The notes below the pieces were generated by a model. It was not told the DNA's origin and made no database searches. It saw only the letters and a program-made list of their open reading frames with translations. A stretch of DNA of 64,000 bases from contig NC_081407.1 of assembly GCF_030272615.1 (NCBI RefSeq), positions 99,431,897 through 99,495,896 on the forward strand, written 5' to 3'. Shown here in pieces: positions 1-11,399 of the stretch (the first letter of the stretch is position 1; every line of letters starts with the position of its first letter). A program made the position numbers and the translations under genes. This DNA is from Cryptomeria japonica (lineage: Eukaryota; Streptophyta; Pinopsida; Cupressales; Cupressaceae).

Positions 1-1574
1 GCAAAGGTTCTTGAAATAGATGTCTTTTAAATGAATTTAAGATTGTTTTTATGGAAGCTATTCGATCTTTGTGCTTGAAATTCCTATATATGTACACTAT
101 TACTAACTAAATCTACACTTCTTGTACTCAACTAATCCCTATTGCTTTAATGTAAAGGTGCATTCATATAATGATAATTATGGTTTATGGATGACCAATG
201 CCTTCTTTGTTGTTTGGGCTACAGAGTCTTATAATTCTCTAGGACTTAATGTATGATTTGTGAGACAATTTTTAAATCTACCTCCTTTGGTAAATCTATT
301 AGTTACTGTTTCTTATGAGATATGCTAAATGTTTATATTATAAACCGCCTAAATGAATTTAACCCTAACCTTAAGGGACCATTCAAGGAAGAACTACAAG
401 GAACAATTACAATCCACGAGTAGATCTTTTTAATCCAAATTTATAACATGAGGAACATAAACTTCACTGCAAGAATACAAATAACCTTCTCTCCTTTAGA
501 TAATATCACAAACAATTGCCTACGGAAAATGAGATAATCCACAACACATGCAGAAGAAAAACAACTGATTCTATTAAAACTTGAAAATGGTACAATAGTT
601 TGCTAGCGGCTACCTATCTATCTGATATCTCCTTCTCTTGCAAATTTATCTAGCATTCATGGCGTTTCTATCGGTTGCCATTACCAATTGCACAATGGTC
701 ACAAAGGCATTTATTTGAATTCATGATGGAGTGACTTTATTAAGACTTGTATTGATTCTCGTGGCATGAAATAATTATTCATTTAGTAACACTTCATACT
801 GGTCGTCAATGCTCGTCAGGCTTATGGTCGTACCCCCTTTCGATGGAATTATGCACTTTGGTATCTTAATCTTTCCTTCCCTCAAAATATCATGTTTCAT
901 CGATGTCACCTTAGTTTCGATGAAACTACCATCATCGTCAAGGAAATTCGTGAGTTCATCGAACTCTTTACTTTTATCGAAAGACTTTATCTCATGTGTT
1001 ATATTTGCACTGGCGTCAATGAAATCTCCTCTTTCGGTGAAAGACAAATAGTCTCCTTCGACTCTTTATGTTTGGCCGATAACAAGTCTTCGATGGCAAT
1101 CTTTCATGTTTCATCGATGTCTTACTCTTTTGTGGAAAAGACTTTTTCGGTCAGTGTCTTTTGTGATTCTTTGATATGCTCTTTTCCTCGAAAAGATCCT
1201 ATCGATGAAATCTTTCTGTAGTTTGCTGGACATACCATCTATCGATGAAAATAATATCTTCGATGAGCCACTTTTGGAACTCACCGAAGCTCCAATCTGT
1301 TCGATAAGTCATTTGTCAATGAAATACTGATGGGTTCCTTCGACATAGTGGGTGTATCATTTCGATCAGATTAAATACCTTGGTAAAGGATTAATATGCA
1401 TATTCGATGGCTATGGTTTGAGCAATAGTTTTTCTATTCTGATGTCGATGAAAATGTTAAGGCTTTTATCGAGATTCTTAAGGGCATGGTTGATTTTCAA
1501 TTTTTTTTAAAGAAAACTTTTATAGCTTCTATTGAAACTATGGAATTCTATTGATTTAAAATCAATGCTCAACA
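1..1574 (-). repeat. 3' LTR of the gypsy element (truncated by window edge)
   Basis: This matches the right-hand LTR collinearly: position 1 aligns near 8465 and both copies end in caatgctcaaca. The complete right copy is about 1.8 kb, so this one lacks about 220 bp at its left end. Differences between copies are often at CpG, for example tcatcgatgtc against tcatcaatgtc. Confidence 0.9.
780..1460. repeat. Dispersed TCGATGA-type motif array inside the LTR
   Basis: Within about 680 bp there are some twenty or more variants of a short word around ATCGATGAAA, TTCGATGA or TTTCATCGA, on both strands and irregularly spaced. The homologous part of the other LTR (about 15580-16260) carries the same array. 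It is not a simple tandem repeat. LTRs hold the promoter, so a protein-binding array is possible, but no known factor is assigned. Confidence 0.6.
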
Positions 1575-1785
1575 GTGGCTCTGACTGGGGATGGAGGTAT
1601 TTGTAAATGCCTTCAAGAATCTAGAATCTCTGGTTGATAGGGACCTACTAATGGTGGTTGGTGGTATGTACAATGAAAAATGAACCCTAATCTACTATAC
1701 ATGGAATATAATTTTTAAGAGAAAAATCTCCTCAAGAACTATCCATGCACTGGCAATTCCTGATTATATCCTGTTGCACTTTACA

Positions 1786-3046
1786 GGTAATAAGCGTCCT
1801 CCCCTGCTTTATCTATAATCATATATGGCCCAAGCCAAAGGGCTTCAAATTTTCCATGCCTACCTTTGTCCTGGTTTCTGGCATCCCACATCAAGACACA
1901 ATCTCCTATCTCAAACTTCCTATTTGTTGTCCTTTTGTCATATAACCTCTTCATTTGATTATGTACCTTAACATTCTGCCTCTAGGCCTCTGTCCTGACC
2001 TCATCAAGCTCAACTAACTGAACAAGCCTCTCTTGTAAAGGATCCTCCACATCAATTTCTTCCTGTACCATAAATTTGTGGAGAGGCAGAAGATTATCCA
2101 ATAGAAGTCTAGCTTTCTTGCCATAAACCAATTCAAACGGAGACCTTCCTGTGGACTTCTTAACTGTTATTCTATCTGACCAAAGTGCCAGACTCAATTT
2201 TGAATCCCATGCTCTTTTATTCTATCCTAAAATCTTTTTGATAATTTTGAGGATATTTTTATTGCTCGATTCAGCCTGCTCATTACCTTGGGGATGATAC
2301 AGGGATGAATGGGATATTATGATGCCATACTCCTCACATAAGATGTTGAATTCTTTAGATCTAAAACACATACCATTGTCTATGATGATTCTTGCAGGGA
2401 CACCAAACCCGACAATGATATTTTCAATCAAAAATTTGACTACCACTTTACTAGTAGCTTGCTTGGTAGGAATTGCCTCTACCCATTTGGTTAAATAATC
2501 TGTGGCTACCAATATCCACATGTGACCTCCACTAGATTTGTCTGATATCTCCCCAATGAAGTCCAACCCCCATTGCTGAAAAGGTTCCTCAACTTGCATA
2601 GTTCTTAATGGGAGAGCCCCCTGATACTTCAGTTTTCCTGAAAACTTTTGGCACGCCTCACACTTCCTAACATATGCATAGGCATCATTGAATACATGCG
2701 GCCAATAATATCCAACCCTCAATATCTTATGAGTTGTGGTTTTAGCAGAAAAATGACCACCACATACCCCATCATGCATTTCCTGTAGGATTCCTTTTGC
2801 TTGATGTTCATCCAAACAAAGCAACAAGATTCCATCTCTGTTCTTCAAATACAAGTCACCATTGATGATCACATATTTTAATGATTTTAACTTCAAGGTC
2901 CTCTTTTGATTATCAGTCATATTATCTGGACACTTCATATGTTTAAGGTAATATAGAACATCTGTATACCAGGTAGTGTGCTCAGTGCTAAAATTGGCCT
3001 CCTCAAACCCAACTTCATTTATCTGAAATTCTTCAAAATCTGCTCC
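1786..3046 (-). pseudogene. Gypsy integrase domain (with GPY-type C-terminus)
   Basis: Integrase inserts the cDNA into the host genome. Reading down the minus strand, an HHCC zinc module is visible (HDGVCGGHF, then KCEACQK, about 2650-2775). The catalytic triad is present: D in WGLDFIG, D in IIIDNG, and E in GNEQAES, with 35 residues between the last two as in D,D-35-E enzymes. A C-terminal GPY/F-like motif (LGPYMI) lies near 1820. In-frame stops fall at about 2222 and 1982, and the frame ends near 1786. The catalytic residues therefore survive although the frame is broken. Confidence 0.85.
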
Positions 3047-3406
3047 TGCCATAAGTCTAGCTAATCCTTGGCCCTTGATGACTTGTGAAATTTTAAGCTC
3101 AATGTTAAACTCTTGGATCTGATTGATCCACTTGCACTTTTTCCCTATTAGTTCAGTTTGCCTGAAAATATCTTTCACTATTGCATTAGGAACATACGCT
3201 ATGATCTCTACCCCTATCAAGTACGGTCTGAAATGTCTTACCGCTTTAACCAAAGTGTAGGCATGTTTCTCATTTATATCATACTTGATCTCGGATGGGC
3301 TCAACGACTTACTGAAATATGTGATGGGTTGCTCACAACCATTTTGGTTCTTTTGTAGTAATACTATTGCCACCATATGACAAGAGGCAAAAGAAAAGAT
3401 AAAATT
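3047..3406 (-). pseudogene. Degenerate gypsy RNase H (connection-like domain)
   Basis: This segment sits where Ty3/gypsy elements carry their RNase H, right after reverse transcriptase. The fold signature remains (ITYFSKSLSP, then YTLVKAVRHFRPYL). The usual first Asp, in the DAS-type motif, is replaced by FASC, and the usual Glu of the EKE motif reads EKH. It is therefore probably non-catalytic, as in elements where a second RNase H has taken over. An intact-looking RNase H lies upstream at 4714-5172. Whether the residues were lost before or after this copy inserted cannot be told from one copy. Confidence 0.65.
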
Positions 3407-4713
3407 TGGTTTACTAAAATTCAGTGATATCAGTACCAGTGCCTCAGATATTTCCCTCTTGATTGTTATAAAGGATTCCAATGCTTCTGCATCCCAATCT
3501 ATTTTGGCTCCTTTCTTCAACATCTGTACTATATGTTTTACAATATCTGCAAAGTTCATGATGAATCTCCTGACAAAGTTAATTTGCCCTAAAAATGATT
3601 GAATAACTTTAACCATTTTTGGAATAAGGACTTCATTAATTGCAGCCACTCTTTCAGGGTCAATTTTTACTCCCTCTTTAGATACTATGTGTCCTAGAAG
3701 TTTTCCTTCCCTAACCCCAAAATGACATTTCTTTGGGTTAAGAGAAATTCCATATTCTAAAGCTTTTCTGAATATCCTTTCAAGGTGATTGCAGTGGTCT
3801 TCAACCCTTTTGGAGTAAGTGGTTAGATCATCTTGATACACTACCATTATCACATCTATCAACTCCACAAATGCCACATCCATTGCTCTTTGGAAAGTTG
3901 CCCCAACATTAGTTAGGCTAAATGGCATCCTTGCATACACGTATGTCCCCCATGGTGTTGTAAAGGTTGTCTTGTATTGCTCAGCCTCCCTAACTTTCAC
4001 TTGATTATAACCTGAGAATCCATTCATCATAGATACGAGTTCACATCCAGTTACTTTATGCAACATGATATCCATGTTCGGTAATGGGTAATTATCTTTT
4101 AAGGATGACATATTCAGGTTTCTGAAGTCTACACAGAGTCTTGTGTCTCTATTCTTCTTCCTGACAAGCACTAAATTTGAGACCCAAGAGGAATACCTAC
4201 AAGGTTTAATTATTCTGCTTTCATCATGGGCAGCAGAGTCGGATTGATAGGTCTTTGTTTTTGTCTGAATGGTTTGGCATCAGGTTTGAGGGGTATTTCA
4301 TGCTGCTGGAATAGATCTTCTTTGTAAGCCTTGAGGTCATCATATGACCATGCAAACACATGCTTGTATTTTCTGAGTAAAATTGTCAATTGCTGTTTCA
4401 TTTTAGGAGTTAATTTTTTCCCAACAAATACATGCCTTGGTGATTCCTTGCTTCCTAAGTTGACTTGTTCAACATCACTTTCTTTAGCTGTAGTCACTTT
4501 GGTTTCTACCCTGTCCTATGCATTGAAAGTCCTCTCCAATGCAACCAAACCTCTTGGCAGTTTGTTTGATTTCAACTGTATAATTTCTTGACCAAACAAG
4601 GTTTCCTTCCCCTCAGCCTTTTCTACAAAGTCATTAAAATTAATAGCTTGCACCTGGTAATGATCCATACACTTCAATAATTTTAGCAGATCAACATCAT
4701 CTTGAAAAATTTG
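3407..4713 (-). pseudogene. Gypsy reverse transcriptase
   Basis: Conserved blocks run from KPFRQKQRP near 4240 through RLCVDFRNLN, FSGYNQVKV, FTTPWGTYVY, FSLTNVGATFQRAM and the catalytic box VVYQDDL at about 3825-3845, to HFGVREGKLLGHIVS. The motif A residue just before GFSGYNQ, normally Asp, is Asn here, which should abolish catalysis. A one-base frameshift near 4213 separates the N-terminal block from the rest, and a stop at about 4711 separates it from the upstream RNase H. The YQDD box is an accepted variant of the family, so that change alone would not be damaging. Confidence 0.85.
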
Positions 4714-5172
4714 TTAGTTGTATAGATTATCAAGGATAGAGGGTCTGACTTTGATCTCTATTTCTGATATCCCATTCAATGTCATGTCGTTTTCTTTAAG
4801 GGCAATATTTGCCAGAAAGTCAGCCATTATGTTTTTTGACCTTTCAACCCAATTTATTTGGAAGGCACTAATTATTTCAATGGTATCCCATACTGCATTC
4901 CTGTATTGCTTCAGTCTGATATGTTTAGAAGCATATTTTCCTTTAACTTGGGATACTATCAGCTCTAAATCCCCAAACACACTAAGGATCTTAATTCCAT
5001 GCTTGGCTGGTAAGTTTAGTCCTATAATTAAAGCCTCATACTTAGCAATATTATTGGTACATTCAAATAGCAGCTTAAAAGAATACTTAAACGTTTCTCC
5101 ACTTGGTGAAATGAACAAAATTCCAGCCCCACTTCCCTCTTCACTGCACGAACCATCAAAGTACATGCGCAT
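4714..5172 (-). pseudogene. Additional RNase H domain, upstream of reverse transcriptase
   Basis: About 150 residues form an RNase HI-type domain with all acidic positions: D in MYFDGSC, E in AKYEALIIGL, D in FGDLELIVSQ, and D in MADFLANIAL. RNase H degrades the RNA strand of the RNA-DNA hybrid during reverse transcription. In the Tat elements I know of, the extra RNase H usually follows the original one and precedes integrase. Here it lies between protease and reverse transcriptase. A frameshift near 5170 joins it to the protease frame and a stop follows at about 4711. The chromosome is contiguous here, with no repeat boundary to suggest rearrangement. Confidence 0.75.
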
Positions 5173-6095
5173 ACTTGATCATCGGTTTCTTTGATGCAAG
5201 ATTGAATTGGGGACAAGTCCTCAGTTTTTGGCTTTGTCAACTGCACTTTAAAATTATCCATGTCTGATTGAATAAAACATATTGGCTCAGGCATTTCTAC
5301 ATCCTCAATGATATATGAGGAACGAGGCTCTCTTTCAATTCTCACCTCATGACCATTCACAGGTATGGTTGCGTATGATAAATCTAACTGGACATGTCCA
5401 CCTATTAGATTTGACCACTGTTTGGATAATAACATCCCATAGTTAGGAGGGACGTCTACTACTGTGATATCTGTTTTGTAAGATGCCTCAGGGCATGCTG
5501 CTAGTTTGAATTCTACATCTTTCATAGCGCCAATAACTGGGACAGATCTGTTATCCATAGCATAACATTTGCCAAACGTTATATCTACCCCCATTTCGAG
5601 CTCCTTCATAACTCCTATAAGCATAACATTTATTGCTGCTCCTGAATCTATCATGCAGTTTTTAATCATCTTGTTATTTATCATCAAAGTTAAGTAGAAA
5701 GGATCCACTTGGGAAGGATTCTTTGTTATTGTTGATCCCAAATATATGGCTGGAATTGTATCACCTTCACCACAACCATCTTGAACACTCTGTTTGCGAT
5801 CCTTCACCTTTTCTCCTGAGACATCTGCGATCATTTTCAGAGCCTTTTCTCTATATTCAGGGAACTTCACCATCTCAAGTAATGGGACAGAGACCTTCAT
5901 TTGTGTCAAAGCATTCACAATGCTAGATGATGTAGTGGTTGGTGTTGAGGAAGCATTTATTATACTCTCCTTTTCTCCCTTCTGTGGTTTTGTTATTTGA
6001 ACATCCCTCTCTTTAGCTTTGCCTAAATCCTTGCTCTGAATGTTATCTATTTTATTCATTGATTTAGATATCTTATCGGTCTCTTTCATTAACAT
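5173..6095 (-). pseudogene. Gypsy aspartic protease region
   Basis: The retropepsin core is readable: DPFYLTLMINNKMIKNCMID followed by SGAAINVM gives the DSGA active site at about 5632-5650. Downstream are GMLLSKQWSNLIGG and QLDLSYATIPV, typical of plant gypsy proteases. The enzyme would cut the Gag-Pol precursor. About 100 residues of low-complexity linker precede it, and a tail leads directly into the RNase H domain after a frameshift near 5170. Overlap with the end of the gag frame at 6073-6095 marks another frameshift. Confidence 0.75.
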
Positions 6096-8090
6096 ACCAA
6101 AAAGGCTTTCCTTGCTCAGGGTTTATAGTTCTATTCCTAAGAGCATAGGTTCTTTTGGCTTGTTCCACTGCAACTGCTGTGATTCTTTCTCTTTCTTCTT
6201 CAGTGGGGATCCTGAGTTTAATTTCTTCTTCCTCATATGAGAATATCTGTTGTGCACAACACTGCTGATTGATGCGCTCGTAATTCACATCACTATCTCC
6301 CTCCTCCCCAGATGAGTTGTATTCTTCAAATGATAGAAAATTTATGGCATGGTCATCCGTATATCCTTCACATTCTTCCTCTTCTTCCTGCAATTTCTTT
6401 GCTATTATACATTGGTAAGGAGAATGTGGCTTGTCACAGGAAAAACACCACAAGTTATCATCCGACACCTGATTCACAGTTTTTTTTAGAGGATCTGGTA
6501 TCTGCACATTATCCTTTTGATTTTTCTCCACTGGCTTCCCATCCTTCCAGGTAGTGTTGTAAGGCATATCATGTAGTATGGGTCTATCTTGACGGAAAAA
6601 CTATTGTTTCTTTGTTTTATTCACCCTCACAGAAAAATCCTTTAGAGCATTTAATACTTTATCCAATTTATCTTCGTCTTTAGTTTGTTCGGGAGCTCTT
6701 GGGTTAAACAACCTAGTATCTTCTCTCTTTCCAACTCTCCCAACAACCTTTCTATTGTTCTCTATAGTTATGGCAACTTTCATAACTCCTTGAAGAGTTG
6801 TAGGATTCTTTATTCTGAGCTCATAGTTTGTCTTGTTGTCAAATGCATTTATGTAGTACAAGATGCTTACCTCTGGGACTGGTTTTATCCTGTTAGGAAT
6901 TTTATTCATAACCTTTTTGAATCTCTTATTGAAATCAACCATTGTCTCATTAGGTTCCTTCTTGATACTTATGATTTCATGCAGTGCAAACTCAGGGCTA
7001 TTTTGATCTCCATATTGCTCGATAAAAAGTCTTTTAAACCCCGCAAGGCTACTTATTGAAAAATCAGGTAATGCTCTGAACCAATCTCGTGCATCTTCTA
7101 TCAAAGACTGCATGAATAATTTCATTTTAACATCCTCATACTGGAGGCAGAATTCTTCCATGACTGTATCAAAGGCTTTGCAATGTGTTTCTCCTGAAAT
7201 AGCATTACTCCCAGTGAATTTTGGTATTGCAGTTCTAATTTCATTTGGAATGGGATGAGGATACACCATCATCCCTGAAAAATCAAACTGCCTGATGCGT
7301 TCTGTATTCATCAATCCATATCCCCCCTAAAATAAATTTCCATGGTTCTGACCTATATTATTATTACTAGGGGGAAATTGGTTTTGAGGTTGGAAGTGGT
7401 TTTGATATGTAAAGTTGTTAAAATGGTTATGCTAATATTCAGGAGGTACATTGGTGTATGGAAAGTCATTGAAATGATTGTGTTGGTGCTCAGGAGGCGT
7501 GTTGGTGTATGGAATATTATTGCGTCTACAATCATATAAGGGGTTTTTAGATACCTTGTAGGTATTGTTTTTGCATTGACTTCATCTTTATTGCTTCCCC
7601 ATTTGTTTGATCCTTGGGTTGCATGCTCACACCTCGCCCTATATCTATCCAGGTCATGATCAATGTCATCTTCATTGACATTCATGCCCAACTTAGCACA
7701 TAATTCTACATACTCTCGTACCCGTCCAGTATCCTTCATTTCAGTAGCTACTTCCAACATTTGCTTCATCAAATCTGCCATACGGCCCATCCTGCTTGAG
7801 CCTGAGGAACTTGAAGTACCTGTGCTTGAATTTGGATGATGATTCTCAAAACCAAGAGGGAATTTCCCTTTTCATGCTCTATCCGCAACTGCCAAGTCCT
7901 CATTTCTAGGGTATGTAGGAACTGTGTAGTTCTGTTTATTCAGAGATGGATGTGAATGATTCTCAGAATAGTATTGATTATACTTTTCATTTATGAAATC
8001 ATTCTTGTGTTCCATTGGATCGTCTATTGATCCTTTCTTTGGATTCTTCTTATTTCTTTTTTGATTAAAGTTTAACTGTACAATGGGATG
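6096..8090 (-). pseudogene. Gypsy gag
   Basis: Gag forms the particle shell. Reading starts around 8090-8015 (MEHKNDFINEKYNQYY), passes stops or shifts near 7880, 7540, 7330 and 6600, and contains the retrotransposon-gag core at about 6650-7250 (IPKFTGSNAISGETHCKAF, DARDWFRALPDFSISSLAGF). A zinc knuckle, CFSCDKPHSPYQC, lies at about 6420-6460; it keeps C, C, H, C but lacks the usual glycine. No single start codon is trusted because the N-terminus is broken. Confidence 0.75.
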
Positions 8091-8219
8091 GCCTTATGTT
8101 AATGACCTTCTTCCGTACATAAAATTTCTTATTTCAGAGTCGCCACCTTTCTTCATCAAATGAAATTATATTTGTAGATGAGTTCTTTCCCACAACAGAG
8201 TCTTTCTTAAATGAATGTT

Positions 8220-8237
8220 TCCCCAATAGAGTCGCCA
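8220..8237 (-). other. Primer binding site, tRNA-Arg type
   Basis: On the minus strand, 3 nt inside the 5' LTR, the sequence reads TGGCGACTCTATTGGGGA. It resembles the tRNA-Arg primer site described for Ogre/Tat elements (from memory). A second partial match, GGTGGCGACTCTG, lies about 90 bp further inside (around 8132-8146). Confidence 0.7.
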
Positions 8238-8240
8238 ATC

Positions 8241-8832
8241 TGTTGGATCTCAAATCAATAGATTGGATAGGTTTTAAGGAAATGCCAACTCCTATGATCA
8301 AACCCTCCAATTTGACTTGGCCAACTTATAGAGTGAACCTATTTGGTTACTAACTCTCTGATGTTAGGCTCTACAAGACCTAGGCGGGTATACCTATTCA
8401 CTAGTGGCTTTTGATAACTAATGCTTTTTATAGCAGATTGATTATTTTGATCTAATTGATCCCTATCTCAGAATGGAAAAGGTTCTTGGAATAGATGTCT
8501 TTTAGATGAGTTTAAGATTGTTTTTATGGAAGCTATTCGATCTTTGTGCTTGAAATTCCTATATATCTACACTATTACTAACTAACTCTACACTTCTTAC
8601 TCAACTAATCCCTATTGCTTTAATGTAAAGGTGTGATCATATAATTATAATTATGGTTTATGGATGACCGATGCCTTCTTTGTTGTTTGGGCTACAAAGT
8701 CTTATATTTCTCTAGGACTTAATGTATGATTTGTGAGACAATTTTTAAATCTACCCCCTTTGGTAAATCTATCAGTTACTATTTCTTATGAGATCTGCTA
8801 AATGTTTATATTATAAACTGTCTGAATGAATT
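8241..8832 (-). repeat. 5' LTR of gypsy element, inner piece
   Basis: This starts TGTTGG at 8241 and runs to the copia insertion point. Its sequence from about 8465 matches the start of the window. The last five bases, gaatt (8828-8832), are the target duplication of the copia insertion and reappear at 15165-15169. Confidence 0.9.
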
Positions 8833-9202
8833 TGTTAGAGTAATTGGGTCTTTACTTGATTAATTAAACAATATTTGTTTAATTCTTTAAGTTCCCTATT
8901 AGCTTTTTACACTTAAGTTAACATTAGGTGCATAATAATTAATTCTTTTATTAATTATTATGTGCAAGCTTAGGGTTTTCCCTTTTAGGATTTCTTGACC
9001 TATTAGAGGTTAATTTGCTTTTCATTTATTATTATCACAATACATTTTTTGGTGAATATTGAGCTCTTCTCTTTTGAGCATACTTTTCGTATGTTTTTGT
9101 TCTTCAAATTATTTTGCTTCCTTGCTTCTCCTTGTAACAGATTGTTTTTAGCTTGCAGAAGATCTTTAGGCTCTTGTGGTGTTGTGTTTATCAACTCTCA
9201 CA
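8833..9202 (+). repeat. 5' LTR of copia element 1
   Basis: TGTTAGAG to CTCTCACA, matched over its length by 14794-15164. The primer site follows without a gap at 9203. Confidence 0.93.
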
Positions 9203-9216
9203 TGCTATCAGAGCTT
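9203..9216 (+). other. Primer binding site, initiator tRNA-Met type
   Basis: TGCTATCAGAGCTT directly after the LTR. The usual copia site is TGGTATCAGAGC, so there is one mismatch. Confidence 0.8.
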
Positions 9217-10547
9217 CAGATTTGCACCTATCTATTCTTGTTTTTAGAATTTCTGCATTGGAAGCAGATCTGGGGTTACAAGAAGTTTTCTTTTGTACTT
9301 AGGGATATGCCTCTTTTTTTGAGCACTTTGGACCTGAATGGACCTCACCATCATGCTCGAAAGGCCCAAAAACCCTTATAGTCATATAAAACTTACCTAG
9401 TTTTGACTTCTGAGTATCTAGGGGTGATTTTTTGTCCAACACCACGTCGTACGACTCCGACACGCAAATCGAGAAAAAAATATTTTTGCCTTTTTACGGC
9501 ATGCAGGCCAGATTTTGATTTTGATTTTTTTAAATCTTACAAAAAAAAATAAAAAATAAAAAAAGTGCATAAAAAAAAAGGGGTTTCAAAAAAATTGTTT
9601 TTGGGGGGAGTTTTTGAGCAGGGTACCGGACCTGACAGTCCGACTGTCGTACGGCCCCTGTCGGACCTATCAGTCTGACTCCCACAGGCCCCCTCTGGCC
9701 CCTAGCCCCCACCGGCAATGCCTTCTGGCCCCCGCCCCTAGCCCTCAACCCTCGTTGGCTTCCGCAGGCTCCGCTTCGCTCCGTCGGTTGTCTGCCGCCC
9801 CAGCCACCAACGCCGCCACCCGCCCACACCAGCAGCGCTGCCAACTGCGCCGCCACCGCCTGACTCTGCCACCACCCTTGTTAAAGACCTCCTCCTCCGT
9901 CGCCCGTCACTCCTCCTCAAAGCACAGCTAGAGTGCCGCCGGTGCAACACTGGAGCACTGCCCTTGTGCCACCTCCTCTTGGCTCCACCATCAGACCACC
10001 ACCCTCTAGCCTTTTTGAGGGGGCTTCGTTTTTTGGCCATATCTTGAGCATCCGAGGTCGTTTTTTGGAAAACGAATAGGCATCGGAAATCTGGTTCCGA
10101 GCCGGACGTTGTGGTGTTGGATTTTTTTTCCGACTCTATTGTTTGACTACACTTTTTTTCAATCAAAATTGGGCCTCTTTTCTGCACTTCCGGAACCGTA
10201 GAATGGGCAAACAGAGTCCATTTTTCGAAAATGAATAGGCATTGGAAAGCTCTCAGCATGCTCTATTTAGATTTGTGATATTTTTTCTCAGAATTTTCAT
10301 CAGGTACATGATATATCAGTTTGAATTTTTTTTTGCTTATGCACTACTTCCTTCTCATCAGTATGTACTAGGGTTTGGGTTTATCTATTGTGGGGGATTT
10401 TTTTTTCTCGCTTTCTATCATTTATATTAGAAATAAAGAACACCGAAACTCTCAAAACAAACAAACCCTTCTGCATCTTCTGTCTATTCTCAAAGATCAC
10501 ATAATAAAAAAAACAACAAGTAGGTGTAGGTGCAGAGTTTTGTTCTT
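9217..10547 (+). other. Copia 1 untranslated leader with GC-rich block
   Basis: About 1.3 kb lies between primer site and gag. At 9610-9960 is a C-rich, GC-rich block containing cctgacagtccgactgtcg and related inverted words. Open frames across it are composition artefacts: proline-, serine- and arginine-rich with no recognisable domain. The flanking leader is AT-rich with T-runs. Confidence 0.5.
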
Positions 10548-11399
10548 ATGGCAGATCCTTTAGTTGCGTTATTGACTTCACACAAATATCACACCTAGAA
10601 GCCTCGCATCACGAGGCTTCTTAAGGCACGGGGTTTGTGGTCTTGTTTGGATGAGGTTCAGCCTGTATTGCAGTGTCCTTATGAGCTTCTTCAGCACAAG
10701 AACAAGATGGATGAGGCCATGGGTTTGCTCTCCTTGCATATCTCTGGCAGTCTTTTGTTTCACCTTGATGAGTTGCTTACTCCTCGGGCTATGTGGTTGA
10801 AGTTTGAGACTCTCTTCAGGAGGGTCAATGAGATTCAAGCCTTGCAGATTGAGGCAGATTTGATTTCCTTGTCACCTGATTCCTTTCCCACCATTGAGGA
10901 TTTTTTGAATAAGTTCAAGACTACCCGATCTGTTCTTCAGGGATGTGGCAAGATCAAGACAGACACAAAGTGCATTCATTTGATTCTTTTGAAGCTTCAA
11001 GGTCATTTTCAATTTTTTGCCTCTACTTTCTACTACACCATGGATGGCTTGGGTGCTCATTTCAACATGCCTACCTTTGATGTCTTTTGTGAGTGTTTGT
11101 CTCGTGAACAGTCTCATCTTTCTCAGCTGGATAAGCTCTCAGGCTCTAAGATCAAAGCATTGGTTGTTCAGTTCTCTAAGGAGAAGCAAAAGCAGAAACC
11201 AAAGCCCAAGAAGAATTCTGCTGGCAGTGAGTCTTCCTCCAAGCCACCTCCTAAGTCTGATTCTAAACCTCCATTTCCTCCAAAACAAGGGAAATCTTCA
11301 CAGTCTGGTGAGTCTTCCTCCAAGACTAAGAAGAAATCAGGAGACACTTGCAGTTTTTGTGGCAAGGAAGGACATCTAGTTTCTAGGTGTTGGAAATGA
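10548..11399 (+). pseudogene. Copia 1 gag
   Basis: The start is ATG at 10548 (MADPLVALLTSHKYHT), chosen because the same frame runs on into the conserved part. A stop at 10596 stands where Trp is expected (TGG to TAG). The gag core (about 10640-11120) includes MWLKFETLFRRVNEIQALQ and TIEDFLNKFKTTRSVLQGCG. A Lys/Ser/Pro-rich linker follows, then the zinc knuckle CSFCGKEGHLVSRC at about 11350-11391. Stop TGA is at 11397. Confidence 0.85.

Noticed and set aside
775-1047. 90-codon minus frame inside the gypsy LTR, also open at 15574-15846
   Set aside because: About ten of the differences between the two LTR copies change the amino acid, so there is no sign of protein-level constraint. The frame overlaps the TCGATGA word array and matches no domain I know.
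9530-10259. Arg/Gly- and Pro-rich frames on both strands in the copia 1 leader
   Set aside because: They follow the GC-rich composition, lack domains and lie in a leader upstream of gag.
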